From positions 186,001 through 250,000 of the forward strand of contig NZ_VULX01000001.1 in NCBI RefSeq assembly GCF_009696465.1: DNA of 64,000 nt, written 5' to 3'. Of the stretch, positions 9,343-18,302 are shown in pieces. The number at the start of each line of letters is the position of its first letter. Position 1 is the first letter of the stretch. Under the pieces are notes generated by a model, which was given only the letters and a program-made list of their open reading frames with translations, ran no database searches and was not told the origin of the DNA. Source of the stretch: Inconstantimicrobium porci. GTDB lineage: Bacteria; Bacillota; Clostridia; Clostridiales; Clostridiaceae. Position numbers and translations under genes: made by a program.

Positions 9343-9786
9343 ATGTCAAATGTATTTAATAAATTAGGCAAAATAATTGGGTTTGATTACGAAGATGAGG
9401 ATTTTGAAGATGATGAATTACTTGAAGAACAAGAAGAAGAAAATGTTGTTGAAACACCATTTATAAGAAAGAATAATAAGGTTGTTAATATTCACACTGC
9501 AATATCTGCAAAAGTTATGATAACAAAACCTACATGTATTGAGGATGCTTCTGAAATTAGTGATGCAGTTAAAAATAGAAAGATTGTTGTTGTGAATACA
9601 ACAGCATTAGATAAACAAGTTGCACAAAGAGTGTTAGATTCAATAAGTGGTGCATGTTATGTACTTGATGCTACGCTACAAGAAGTTGAAAAGGGAGTTT
9701 ATCTTCTTTCACCATCTAATGTAGAAGTTACTAATGAATTAAAATCAGAATTAAGCAATAAAGGCTTATTTAACTGGAGTAAATAA
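9343..9786 (+). CDS. sepF: Cell division protein SepF
   Basis: 147-residue cytoplasmic protein that tethers FtsZ to the membrane and shapes the septum in Gram-positive bacteria. The N-terminus could form the membrane-binding amphipathic helix. A highly acidic linker follows (about residues 16-37), then the SepF core, in which [20 protein letters not shown] and [12 protein letters not shown] are the typical conserved patches. GGAGG precedes the ATG. The gene is 15 bases after yggS and 4 bases before ylmH. ftsA is not in the window, so SepF may be the main FtsZ anchor, but the rest of the genome would decide. Confidence 0.93.
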   Translation: MSNVFNKLGKIIGFDYEDEDFEDDELLEEQEEENVVETPFIRKNNKVVNIHTAISAKVMITKPTCIEDASEISDAVKNRKIVVVNTTALDKQVAQRVLDSISGACYVLDATLQEVEKGVYLLSPSNVEVTNELKSELSNKGLFNWSK

Positions 9787-9790
9787 TTCT

Positions 9791-10558
9791 TTGGATAAAA
9801 AGACATTTACAAGCTTTTTTGATTCCAGTGAGAATAAGTTCGAAATAGCGCAGCTTTATGATATTTATAAATTAGCTTCAAATGGTGTTAAAGTCTGTAC
9901 AAAGAAGTTTTATACTGTAAGTGTTTATAATATTATTAAACATATATGCACTTCCGAAGGTATAGAGTGTAAGTTATATAGCAGATTTGATTTTTTTGAG
10001 CGGGGAATTATTGTTTTTAATGATATGGATGTTGAAAAATGCAATGTTTCAATGATTAAGATAACTAGTAGTAACAGATTTAGGGAGTTGCTTCATAAAG
10101 ATTACCTTGGATGTATTTTGAATCTTGGACTTGAAAGAAACAGACTGGGTGATCTTGTTGTGAAGGATGGTTCATGTTATGCTATGATTTGCAATGACAT
10201 AGAAATATTTTTGAAAGAAAATTTAATTAATGTTGGTAATTCTCCAGTAGATATTGAAGTAGTTTATGATGACAATGATATTCCTGAGTGTGAGTTTATA
10301 GAAAGTGTTGTGCTTGTAGCCAGTATGAGACTTGATAATTTTGTATCAGAGCTTACAAGGTTATCAAGAGCAAAAGCTGAAAAACTAATATTATCTGGTA
10401 GTGTGTCATTGAATTACATTGTGTCTAAGGATAAAAGTAAATTAATTAATAAGGGCGATATATTAACAATCAGAAAGTATGGAAAATTTATAGTTGATGT
10501 GACACTAGGAAATAGCAAGAGTGGTAGATTAAGAGTAGTCACAAAAAAATTTACATAA
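9791..10558 (+). CDS. ylmH: YlmH-type S4-domain RNA-binding protein
   Basis: 255-residue protein with a C-terminal S4 RNA-binding domain (about residues 180-250, including RLDNFVSELTRLSRAKAEKLI) and an N-terminal domain of the YlmH type. In Bacillus, YlmH has been linked to ribosome-associated quality control, where it works with RqcH on obstructed 50S subunits; rqcH also lies in this window, at 14015. Start is TTG at 9791, only 4 bases after the sepF stop; a GGAG inside the end of sepF can serve as ribosome site. Confidence 0.88.
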   Translation: MDKKTFTSFFDSSENKFEIAQLYDIYKLASNGVKVCTKKFYTVSVYNIIKHICTSEGIECKLYSRFDFFERGIIVFNDMDVEKCNVSMIKITSSNRFRELLHKDYLGCILNLGLERNRLGDLVVKDGSCYAMICNDIEIFLKENLINVGNSPVDIEVVYDDNDIPECEFIESVVLVASMRLDNFVSELTRLSRAKAEKLILSGSVSLNYIVSKDKSKLINKGDILTIRKYGKFIVDVTLGNSKSGRLRVVTKKFT

Positions 10559-10575
10559 TTGAGGTGAATAGAAAA

Positions 10576-11184
10576 ATGAAACTTACTCCTATGGAAATAA
10601 GTAATAAAGAATTTAAAAGAGGAATAAGAGGCTATAGCGTTCAAGAAGTTGATGAATTTCTAGATAAGATAGTTGAAGATTATGAAAGCCTATTTAAGGA
10701 AAATACATCACTTAAAGAAAAACTATCTGGTCTTAATGAAAAAATTGAGCATTATTCAAAGATTGAAAATACAATCCAGAATACTCTTGTTTTAGCTCAG
10801 AACACAGCAGAACAGTCAAAGCTTACTGCAAAAAAGGAATCTGAACTTATTATTAAGAATGCTAATGATACTGCTCAGAAGATATTGGATAAGGCTCACA
10901 GTGATGTTCTTCAGATAAATGATGAGTATGATAAGGTTAAGCAGGAATTCACAAAGTTTAGAACTAAATATAGAAACTTCATGAATACACAGCTTGATAC
11001 ATTTAATGAACTTGAAAAAGATTATGTTAAGAATTTTAGCATTGCTCAGGCTGCTGATGATTCATCTCTAGATGATAAAGGTATTGAAGTTGTTGATGAT
11101 ACAACAGAAACAATAAAAAATTTAGATGAAGAACATTTTGATGATGGAATAGATGAAATAAAAAGTTTCTTTGCTAAAAAATAA
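10576..11184 (+). CDS. divIVA: DivIVA-family cell division/polarity protein
   Basis: 202-residue coiled-coil protein. The N-terminal membrane-curvature-sensing domain is clear (MKLTPMEI, then FKRGIRGYSVQEVDEFLD), followed by long heptad-rich helices (about 35-155) and an acidic tail. DivIVA marks poles and septa and positions division and sporulation factors. A longer reading from GTG at 10564 is possible, but GAGGTGAA at 10561-10568 is plainly the ribosome site of the ATG at 10576, and the protein then starts exactly as relatives do. It ends the sepF-ylmH-divIVA unit before a terminator. Confidence 0.93.
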   Translation: MKLTPMEISNKEFKRGIRGYSVQEVDEFLDKIVEDYESLFKENTSLKEKLSGLNEKIEHYSKIENTIQNTLVLAQNTAEQSKLTAKKESELIIKNANDTAQKILDKAHSDVLQINDEYDKVKQEFTKFRTKYRNFMNTQLDTFNELEKDYVKNFSIAQAADDSSLDDKGIEVVDDTTETIKNLDEEHFDDGIDEIKSFFAKK

Positions 11185-11210
11185 TCCTGTATTTCAGGAT
11201 TATTTTTTTT
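11182..11210 (+). terminator. Rho-independent terminator after divIVA
   Basis: 8-bp stem (11182-11189 with 11195-11202), 5-base loop, then a run of eight T. The stem includes the divIVA stop codon. Confidence 0.85.
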
Positions 11211-11276
11211 ATTTATTATGGAAAGATTAAATAATCACTTTTAAATTGAATTTATGTTCTTCTTTATATTTTAATA

Positions 11277-11285
11277 TGATATAAT
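11277..11285 (+). promoter_or_regulatory. Probable sigma-A extended -10 promoter for rluD-pyrR
   Basis: TGATATAAT matches the extended -10 form (TGn plus TATAAT). No good -35 is visible 17 bases upstream. It lies between the divIVA terminator and rluD. AT-rich DNA yields such matches by chance, so confidence is moderate. Confidence 0.45.
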
Positions 11286-11339
11286 AAAAAAACGGTAATC
11301 TAAATTACTGCAATGAAAATATGCTGGATGTGAAAAAAA

Positions 11340-12251
11340 TTGAAAAATACTGAATTTACAGTTTTAGAAGATGAAAATAATATAAGAATAGATAAAGCTT
11401 TGTCGGTAAGGTTTAAAGATGTTTCAAGATCACATCTGCAGAATCTTATTGAAAATGGCAGTGTTAAGGTCAATGATAAAAACATTAAGTCTAATTACAA
11501 GTTAAAAATAAACGACAGAGTAAGAGTGGAAATACCAGAACCTGTAAGCCTTACTGTTGAGCCTGAAGATATTGATATTAATATACTTTATGAAGATAGC
11601 GATATTATTGTTGTAGATAAAATTCAGGGGATGGTTGTCCATCCTGCTCCAGGCAATTACAGTGGTACTCTTGTAAATGCACTTTTATATCATTGTAAAG
11701 ATCTCTCTGGTATAAATGGAGTAATAAGGCCTGGTATTGTTCATAGAATAGATAAGGATACATCAGGAATTCTTGTTATTGCAAAAAACGATTATTCTCA
11801 TATTAAACTTGCGGAGCAGTTTAAAGATCATTCAATAACTCGTGAATATGTTGCTCTTGTTGAGGGGAGAATTAAAAATGAATATGGAACAATTGATAAA
11901 CCTTTAGGAAGAAACCCAAAGGACAGGTTAAAGTTTGCAGTGGTAAGTGATGGAAAACGTGCTGTAACACATTATAAACTTCTTGAGAATTTTAAGGATG
12001 AGGCATTAGTGCTTTGCAGACTTGAAACAGGTCGTACACATCAAATAAGAGTACATATGGCATATATAAATCATCCTTTAATCGGTGATCCTGTTTATGG
12101 ACATAAGAAACAGAGATTTAAGAGCAACGGACAATTTCTTCATGCGAGAAAACTTGGATTTATTCATCCACGAACTAATGAATATATGGAATTTGTGTCC
12201 GAAATTCCAAGTTATTACAAGCGGGTGCTTGATAAACTGAGGGGGGTATAG
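11340..12251 (+). CDS. RluD-family 23S rRNA pseudouridine synthase
   Basis: 303-residue enzyme that converts specific uridines of large-subunit rRNA to pseudouridine. An N-terminal S4 domain (about residues 13-75) is followed by the RluA/RluD catalytic domain. The catalytic aspartate lies in HRIDKDTSG (about 136-144), and RLETGRTHQIRVH (about 223-235) is the second signature. Start is TTG at 11340; an ATG at 11328 in the same frame is followed at once by TGA. It ends 3 bases before pyrR and probably shares its transcript. The exact target uridines cannot be told from sequence. Confidence 0.92.
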   Translation: MKNTEFTVLEDENNIRIDKALSVRFKDVSRSHLQNLIENGSVKVNDKNIKSNYKLKINDRVRVEIPEPVSLTVEPEDIDINILYEDSDIIVVDKIQGMVVHPAPGNYSGTLVNALLYHCKDLSGINGVIRPGIVHRIDKDTSGILVIAKNDYSHIKLAEQFKDHSITREYVALVEGRIKNEYGTIDKPLGRNPKDRLKFAVVSDGKRAVTHYKLLENFKDEALVLCRLETGRTHQIRVHMAYINHPLIGDPVYGHKKQRFKSNGQFLHARKLGFIHPRTNEYMEFVSEIPSYYKRVLDKLRGV

Positions 12252-12254
12252 AAT

Positions 12255-12815
12255 ATGGAAACAGGTAATCTTAAGGCCAATATACTTGACGAAAAGTCTG
12301 TTAAAAGAACTCTTGTGAGAATTTCTCATGAGATTGTAGAAAAAAACAGAGGAGTAGAAAATATAGTTTTAGTTGGTATAAAAAGAAGAGGGTATCCTTT
12401 AGCTCAAAGGATTGCAGAAAATATTAAGAAAATCGAAGGTGTTGATGTTCCTGTAGAGAGCGTTGATATTACATTGTACAGAGATGATTTAAGCACATTA
12501 TCTGAAAAACCTGAACTAAGGAGTAATGTCCATAATATGGATGTCATGGGCAAGAAGGTGATTCTTGTTGATGATGTATTATATACATGCAGAACTGTAA
12601 GAGCTGCTATTGATGCAATTGTTGATATTGGTAGACCTAATTCAATACAGCTGGCTGTGCTTATAGATAGAGGACATAAAGAACTTCCTATAAGAGCAGA
12701 TTATGTAGGTAAAAATATACCTACCGCAAAGAGTGAAATAGTATCTGTTGAGATAAAAGAAATTGATGGAGAGGATTCTGTTAAAATATACGAAGTAGAC
12801 AGGAGTGACAAATAA
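12255..12815 (+). CDS. pyrR: PyrR bifunctional pyr-operon attenuator / uracil phosphoribosyltransferase
   Basis: 186-residue RNA-binding regulator. When UMP or UTP is high, PyrR binds the leader of pyr mRNAs and favours early termination; it also has weak uracil phosphoribosyltransferase activity. The PRPP-binding motif [12 protein letters not shown] is near residues 101-112, and the family patches KRRGYPLA and [11 protein letters not shown] are present. It has no attenuator of its own here and follows rluD closely. A clear PyrR-type binding loop lies before pyrB at 59173-59202, so the regulator and its likely target operon are 47 kb apart. Confidence 0.95.
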   Translation: METGNLKANILDEKSVKRTLVRISHEIVEKNRGVENIVLVGIKRRGYPLAQRIAENIKKIEGVDVPVESVDITLYRDDLSTLSEKPELRSNVHNMDVMGKKVILVDDVLYTCRTVRAAIDAIVDIGRPNSIQLAVLIDRGHKELPIRADYVGKNIPTAKSEIVSVEIKEIDGEDSVKIYEVDRSDK

Positions 12816-13960
12816 TGCAGTTTGAGCTAATAGCTACGGCAACATTTGGTATAGAATCTATTACAGCCAAAGAACTGAGAGCTTTAGGATATGATGATCT
12901 TAAAGTTGAAAATGGTAAAGTGACTTTTGAAGGAGACGAAATGGATGTAGCCATTGCCAATACATGGCTTAGAACTGCGGAAAGAGTACTTATTAAAGTA
13001 AAAGAATTTAAAGCAACAAGTTTTGAAGAATTATTTAACGCAACTAAAGCTGTTGATTGGTGGAAATTTATTCCTGAAAATGGCTTTATCCATGTTACTG
13101 GAAAATCAATAAAGTCTACACTTCACAGCGTCCCAGACTGTCAGTCTATTGTTAAGAAGGCTATAGTTAAGAGTATGCAGGAAAAATATAAAGTAGACTG
13201 GCTAAAGGAAGATGGACCTGAATATAAAGTTGAAGTAGCTATACTTAAGGATGTGGTTACATTAACTATTGATACATCAGGACCTGGATTGCATAAAAGA
13301 GGCTATAGAGCTAATGCTGGGGCTGCACCGCTTAAGGAAACATTAGCAGCAGCACTAGTACTTATATCAAAATGGGATAGCAATCTTGTGCTTGAAGATC
13401 CATTTTGTGGTTCAGGTACAATTTTAATTGAGGCAGCCTTAATAGGAAAAAATATTGCACCTGGTCTAAATAGAAAGTTTGTCTGTGAGGAATGGCCACT
13501 AATAGGTAAAGAAGTTTTTGACGAAGTAAGGGAAAATGCTAGAAATGTTATTAAAAATGATGTTAAGCTTACTATGATGGGCTATGATATTGATGGCAGA
13601 GTTCTAGCTACAGCAAGAGTTAATGCAAAAAAAGCTGGAGTAGAAGACTGCATACATTTCCAGAGAAGAGATGTAAAAGACTTTAGTTCAAACAAGAAGT
13701 ATGGAATAATGATTACAAATCCACCTTATGGCGAAAGATTGTCTGATGAAAAAGAAGTACAGTCACTTTATAAGATCTTAGGAGATATAAAGAGAAGTGT
13801 TGATACATGGGATTTATACGTACTTACTTCATACGAAAAATTTGAAAGATATCTTGGCAGAAAATCTGACAAGAACAGAAAGTTATATAACGGAAAGATT
13901 AAGTGCTATTATTATCAGTATTTTGATAATAAGAATGCTAAAAACAGAAAGTTCTTCTAG
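12815..13960 (+). CDS. THUMP-domain class I RNA (guanine-N2) methyltransferase, RlmL/YpsC type
   Basis: 381-residue SAM-dependent methyltransferase. The N-terminal part (about 1-160) is the ferredoxin-like plus THUMP RNA-binding region; the C-terminal part is a Rossmann-fold methyltransferase with DPFCGSGT (about residues 196-203) and the catalytic NPPYGERL (about 301-308). The family methylates guanine N2 in 23S rRNA. It overlaps the pyrR stop by one base. Length equals the single-domain Gram-positive form, not the fused Escherichia RlmKL. The specific rRNA site is inferred from the family only. Confidence 0.9.
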   Translation: MQFELIATATFGIESITAKELRALGYDDLKVENGKVTFEGDEMDVAIANTWLRTAERVLIKVKEFKATSFEELFNATKAVDWWKFIPENGFIHVTGKSIKSTLHSVPDCQSIVKKAIVKSMQEKYKVDWLKEDGPEYKVEVAILKDVVTLTIDTSGPGLHKRGYRANAGAAPLKETLAAALVLISKWDSNLVLEDPFCGSGTILIEAALIGKNIAPGLNRKFVCEEWPLIGKEVFDEVRENARNVIKNDVKLTMMGYDIDGRVLATARVNAKKAGVEDCIHFQRRDVKDFSSNKKYGIMITNPPYGERLSDEKEVQSLYKILGDIKRSVDTWDLYVLTSYEKFERYLGRKSDKNRKLYNGKIKCYYYQYFDNKNAKNRKFF

Positions 13961-13975
13961 AGTAATTTATAAGAG

Positions 13976-14012
13976 AAAAGCGTCATTATCGATTAGTGAT
14001 AATGACGCTTTT
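13976..14012. terminator. Bidirectional terminator between methyltransferase and rqcH
   Basis: 15-bp perfect inverted repeat (13976-13990 with 13998-14012), 7-base loop, A run on the left and T run on the right. It can serve both convergent genes. Confidence 0.9.
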
Positions 14013-14014
14013 TA

Positions 14015-15718
14015 TTATCTAACTTTCTCTATATCAGGTTCTTTTGGTTCTGTAACTATTGTGCTGTTAGTATAGTAAATAACCATTCCAGGTTTAGCAC
14101 CGGAAGGCTTCTTAACGTTCTTGACAATAGTATAATCAACATCTACCTTTGAAGAATTCTTGCCTTTGCTGTAATATGCGGCAAGGGCTGCAGCTTCAGC
14201 AAGAGTAGTATCTGGAACATCAAATGCTTTGACTATAACGTGTGAACCAGGAATGTTCTTTGTGTGAAGCCATAAATCACGTTTGTCAGCAAACTTTAAA
14301 GTGAGATAATCATTCTGGATATTATTTTTACCTACATATATTGATATACCGTCTGATGATATAAAATGCATAGGTTTTGATTTATCCTTTTTTTTGCCGT
14401 TGTTTCTTGTGTGGCGAACATATCCAGATTCTACGAGTTCATTTCTGATATCTTCTATGTCTGTATATTCTTCAGCGTTAATGATTGAAGTAAGAACTGA
14501 ATTAAGATAATCAAGTTCTTCGGTGTTCTTTTCAAGCTGTTCATTGGCTGCAGATTCTGTTTTCTTAAGTTTATTATATTTTTTAAAGTAAGACTGTACA
14601 TTTTCTGAAGGAGTCTTTAATGGATCAAGTTTAATTTTTATTTCTTCAAGATTTTCACTATAGTAATTTTGAAGAGTTACTTCTTTCTCGCCTTGCTTAA
14701 GTGAATGAATATATGATGTTAACAGTTCACCTTTAATCTTATAATCTTCTTTCTTCAGGCAGTCACTTAATTCATTATTTAAAATTTTCTGCTTCTTTTC
14801 ACATCTTTCAATATTGTTCTTCACAAGCTTTGTAAGACTGCAAGCTTTTGATGTAAGTCTATCCTGTTTATCCTTTACAGCATAATATTCATCAAGAAGA
14901 TCATTGATGTTTTCAAACTTCTTTGCTGAAGTATATTTTAAGGATGGCAAATCGCAACAGTAAAAATCAATTACTTTTCCGTTATTATCCATAAAGATAT
15001 AAGAAACATTTTGATCTTCTATTTGAGATAATTTATTTAAAATATCCTCATAGATTACTTTATCAAAATTTTCTTTACTGATGTTTTCAGTATATAGTTC
15101 TTTTGAGAACTGTTTGCCGATACCGTTAAATGTTTTTGAGTAGAATGAAGAATTTCCTATAGGATTTCCTAATATATTATCAGGGGATGAAGTAGTATCA
15201 TAAGGATCTATTCTGTCTGACAATGGTGGAAATACATATTCTACATTTGGAAGAAGTAATCTTACTGTATTAATCTCTGGAGTTATGTGTTTTATGCAGT
15301 CCATTATTTTATTATCACGGGATCTTACAAGGGTGATGTTGCTATGTCTGCCCATGATTTCGATATAAAGTGTATATACACTGTTAAATCCCATTTCATC
15401 AGTAGTTTCAATATCCATTGACAAAAATCTGTCACTATTATACTGTTTTATGTTCAAAATCTTTCCGCCGATAAGGTATTTTCTAAGTACCATACAGAAC
15501 ATCGGTGCCTTATCTGGATTAGGTTTTGTCTGTTTTGTCATGTGTATTCTTGGATATGAAGAACTTGCAGAAATAAGTAATTTTATCTTTTTTAAATTTC
15601 TAAAAGAAATATGAATTTCATCTTTTTCAGGCTGATTAATTTTATCTATTTTTCTGCCTATGAGTTCATTTGATAAAGATTGAACTACCTTGTGTAGAAA
15701 AATACCGTCAAATGCCAT
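14015..15718 (-). CDS. rqcH: Rqc2/RqcH-type NFACT protein (ribosome quality control; FbpA-like)
   Basis: 567-residue NFACT-family protein. It binds stalled 50S subunits with peptidyl-tRNA and directs C-terminal alanine tailing of the trapped chain for degradation. The NFACT-N start MAFDGIFLHKVV, a long coiled-coil middle (about residues 270-430) and the NFACT-R domain with RDLWLHTKNIPGSHVI (about 483-498) are all visible. Older annotations call it fibronectin-binding protein. It is alone on the minus strand, with AAGGTGA before its ATG and its own promoter. Confidence 0.92.
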   Translation of the reverse strand: MAFDGIFLHKVVQSLSNELIGRKIDKINQPEKDEIHISFRNLKKIKLLISASSSYPRIHMTKQTKPNPDKAPMFCMVLRKYLIGGKILNIKQYNSDRFLSMDIETTDEMGFNSVYTLYIEIMGRHSNITLVRSRDNKIMDCIKHITPEINTVRLLLPNVEYVFPPLSDRIDPYDTTSSPDNILGNPIGNSSFYSKTFNGIGKQFSKELYTENISKENFDKVIYEDILNKLSQIEDQNVSYIFMDNNGKVIDFYCCDLPSLKYTSAKKFENINDLLDEYYAVKDKQDRLTSKACSLTKLVKNNIERCEKKQKILNNELSDCLKKEDYKIKGELLTSYIHSLKQGEKEVTLQNYYSENLEEIKIKLDPLKTPSENVQSYFKKYNKLKKTESAANEQLEKNTEELDYLNSVLTSIINAEEYTDIEDIRNELVESGYVRHTRNNGKKKDKSKPMHFISSDGISIYVGKNNIQNDYLTLKFADKRDLWLHTKNIPGSHVIVKAFDVPDTTLAEAAALAAYYSKGKNSSKVDVDYTIVKNVKKPSGAKPGMVIYYTNSTIVTEPKEPDIEKVR

Positions 15719-15748
15719 AATATATCACCTTCCCTTTTTCTCAAAAAT

Positions 15749-15778
15749 AGTATAACATTTATTTGAAAGAAGTTACAA
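15749..15778 (-). promoter_or_regulatory. Probable sigma-A promoter of rqcH
   Basis: On the minus strand: TTGTAA (15773-15778), an 18-base spacer and TATACT (15749-15754) with a TGT extended -10 triplet. It is 30 bases from the rqcH start codon. Confidence 0.6.
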
Positions 15779-15807
15779 TAAAATAAAGACGTTATGGTGG
15801 TAAGTTA

Positions 15808-16785
15808 ATGAAAAGAGTATTTAAATTATTAATCTGTATTATTCCTGTTTTGCTTATATGCGGATGTACTAAAAAAGTTACAAAGGAAATTAAGCTAGTA
15901 CAAATGGAACAGTTTATAATTCAGAAAACAGAAGATGATAAAATAGAAAATTATACATTTAAAAATGATAAGTATGAGAAAATTACAGATAATAATGTTA
16001 AAGATAAGTATCTCTTATATTATAACGAAAAGTTTAATACTACTGAATACAACGATAGCGGCAGTATACTTATACAAAAAGGTGATAAGAATGTTAAGAT
16101 GCCGGATAACACTGAATTTATAAAGATAGATGATAAGTGCAGCAGAGTGTTTTATAAGTCTGCAGATGGTGATTCGTATTCTTATGGCGTAATTAATATA
16201 GATGATCATAAGAACATTAATGTTGATATAACTTTGTCAGGAAACTGCATTGATTGGAAAGACAGCAGTACACTTGTGTTTTATGGTGTAGTTAATAATC
16301 AGGCTGCTTTATATTATTACGATATTAATACAAAAAAAGCAAAGATGGCTGCTAGGATAGATGATGGATTTGTGAATTATTTGGAAGTAATTGGCGGCAG
16401 CATATATTATCTTGTAAACTCGTATGACGGCAGCAGTAGGATGATAAATCTAAGCGATGATAGATCTGCATCATTTAATATTGAGGTACCATATAAAAAT
16501 GTATTTGATATTAAGAGTATCAATAATACAGCTTTTATAATGGCAGGTAATAGTGAAAGAGTTGACTTATATTTTATAACTAATGGCAAAATAGAAAAAG
16601 TAAATTATGATTTTCCTAAAAATATTAGACAAGATTCATTTCTTTATTTGAAAGATAAAGATGTGTACTTTATAGGTCTAGATGAAGAAAATAACGAAGG
16701 ATTATACTTATTCTCAAGTACAGATAATGAAATACAGCTGAAAAGTCCTTTAGAAGCTAAAAACCATATAGCTAAAAACAATTAA
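15808..16785 (+). CDS. Lipoprotein of unknown function, predicted beta-propeller-like
   Basis: 325 residues with a lipoprotein signal peptide: basic start (MKRVFK), a hydrophobic core and a cysteine at residue 20 (LLICGC) as probable lipidation site. The mature part is beta-strand-rich with repeated Tyr/Asp/Gly blocks (for example YFITNGK, YFIGLDEENNEG), like six- or seven-bladed propeller proteins, but I do not recognise the family. It is a single gene between rqcH and a strong terminator, just before the pilus operon. A cell-surface role is likely; anything more specific would be guesswork. Confidence 0.8.
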   Translation: MKRVFKLLICIIPVLLICGCTKKVTKEIKLVQMEQFIIQKTEDDKIENYTFKNDKYEKITDNNVKDKYLLYYNEKFNTTEYNDSGSILIQKGDKNVKMPDNTEFIKIDDKCSRVFYKSADGDSYSYGVINIDDHKNINVDITLSGNCIDWKDSSTLVFYGVVNNQAALYYYDINTKKAKMAARIDDGFVNYLEVIGGSIYYLVNSYDGSSRMINLSDDRSASFNIEVPYKNVFDIKSINNTAFIMAGNSERVDLYFITNGKIEKVNYDFPKNIRQDSFLYLKDKDVYFIGLDEENNEGLYLFSSTDNEIQLKSPLEAKNHIAKNN

Positions 16786-16818
16786 TGATGTGGTGTACAA
16801 AAAATATGATTTTATATT

Positions 16819-16867
16819 CCCAGGAAAGAAAGTAAATTTTAAAACGCTTTCTTTCCTGGGATTTTTT
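16819..16867 (+). terminator. Rho-independent terminator after the lipoprotein gene
   Basis: 14-bp perfect stem (16819-16832 with 16847-16860), 14-base loop, then a run of six T. It isolates the lipoprotein gene from the pilus operon. Confidence 0.9.
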
Positions 16868-16928
16868 ATTACAAAAAATGTATATAGTTCTCTATTGATG
16901 ACCATAATTTCAATAGGAGGAGATAGAG

Positions 16929-18302
16929 TTGGATATAGTGGATATTGATCTTATAAGTAAACTGTCATATGAATATGCAGTTAATCATATGGTGTTACCT
17001 ATTAAGCTACAGAATAATAAGGTTTTAGTAAAAGCATGTGAATGCAATAAAGAGATAATTGAGTATCTAGAGACTGTATATGGCAGAAAAATTGATGTAT
17101 TGGAGTGTAGTAGCGATGAAATAAAAAATAGTATCTGTAATCAGTATAAAAGTTTTGTGTATAATTCAAGCGATAAATCAAATAAGCTTGCGGAGGAGAT
17201 AATCAAGCTTGCCATAAGGGAAAGAGCAAGTGATATACATTTTGAATCTTTTGATAATGAGTGCATAGTAAGGTTCAGGGTAGATGGTATTATGTATTCA
17301 AAATTTAGAATGTCGCGATTGCAGTATGATTCTTTATGCATTCAGATAAAATTTCTTGCCAATATGGATATATCAGATAAGATGATGCCTCAGGATGGCA
17401 AGGTAAAGTTTAAATATGATGATTCAAATATGATAGATCTAAGGGTTTCGAGCATTCCTACAGTTTCTGGAGAAAAGCTTGTTATTAGAATACTATTTAA
17501 AAATGAAGAACTTATGGAACTTTATAATATGTGTTATACAGAAAAACAGAAAAAACTAATGAATAATTTTTTGGCAGTTAAAGAAGGACTGATAATAATC
17601 TGTGGACCAACAGGAAGTGGTAAAAGTACAACTTTATATGCAATGTTAAAGAAGGAAAAATCGGACCAATTAAACATTACAACAATAGAAGATCCAGCTG
17701 AATTTCTGATGAATAATATTAATCAGATTAATATAAATGAAAAAATTGGACTTACATTCTCAAAGGTGCTTAAGCATGTCCTAAGGCAGGATCCCGATGT
17801 TATTATGTTGGGAGAGATAAGAGATGAAGATACTGCAGAAAATACCGTAAGAGCAGCTATAACAGGCCATAAGGTATATACAACACTACATACTGACAGT
17901 ATTTTTAATGTATACAGTAGACTTAAAGATATGGGTGTAAAGGAGTATCTTTTAAAGGACTGCCTGAAGGGGGTAGTGTCTCAGCGTCTAGTAAGGAAAT
18001 TATGCCCACACTGTAGAAAAGAGGTATATGACTATGAAGACAAATATGGTATCAAAAAAGCATATAGAGCCCAAGGATGTACAAAATGTAATAAGGGATA
18101 CTTAGGTCGTATTGTTATTTATGAAATGTTGTATGTAAATTTTGAAAATAAGAACGGATTAAAAAACGGTGTTGTAGAAGATGAAGAATCTTTTGTTGAT
18201 CTTCATGAATGTTTAAATGATTATGTTGAAAAAGGGTATATATCATATGATGATTATGTAGAGTATATGAGGTTATATGATGAAAGGGTAAATATAAAGT
18301 GA
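16929..18302 (+). CDS. GspE/PilB-family assembly ATPase
   Basis: 457-residue hexameric ATPase that powers pilin polymerisation in type II secretion, type IV pilus or competence pseudopilus systems. Walker A GPTGSGKST is near residue 226, the Asp box EDPAEF near 255, Walker B with IMLGEIRDEDT near 284-294 and the His box TTLHTD near 313. A four-cysteine zinc site follows (CPHC near 358 and CTKC near 382). The N-terminal domain is short compared with full PilB, as in ComGA-like proteins. Start is TTG at 16929 after AGGAGGAG. The downstream gene overlaps by 4 bases. Confidence 0.93.
   Translation: MDIVDIDLISKLSYEYAVNHMVLPIKLQNNKVLVKACECNKEIIEYLETVYGRKIDVLECSSDEIKNSICNQYKSFVYNSSDKSNKLAEEIIKLAIRERASDIHFESFDNECIVRFRVDGIMYSKFRMSRLQYDSLCIQIKFLANMDISDKMMPQDGKVKFKYDDSNMIDLRVSSIPTVSGEKLVIRILFKNEELMELYNMCYTEKQKKLMNNFLAVKEGLIIICGPTGSGKSTTLYAMLKKEKSDQLNITTIEDPAEFLMNNINQININEKIGLTFSKVLKHVLRQDPDVIMLGEIRDEDTAENTVRAAITGHKVYTTLHTDSIFNVYSRLKDMGVKEYLLKDCLKGVVSQRLVRKLCPHCRKEVYDYEDKYGIKKAYRAQGCTKCNKGYLGRIVIYEMLYVNFENKNGLKNGVVEDEESFVDLHECLNDYVEKGYISYDDYVEYMRLYDERVNIK

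Noticed and set aside
13797-14075. ORF of 92 codons across the methyltransferase end and the rqcH end
   Set aside because: It runs through the bidirectional terminator and two well-identified genes in other frames; no family sequence.
16786-16928. A c-di-GMP riboswitch before the pilus operon, as in some clostridia
   Set aside because: The gap is only 143 bases and filled by a terminator; no riboswitch core is visible.
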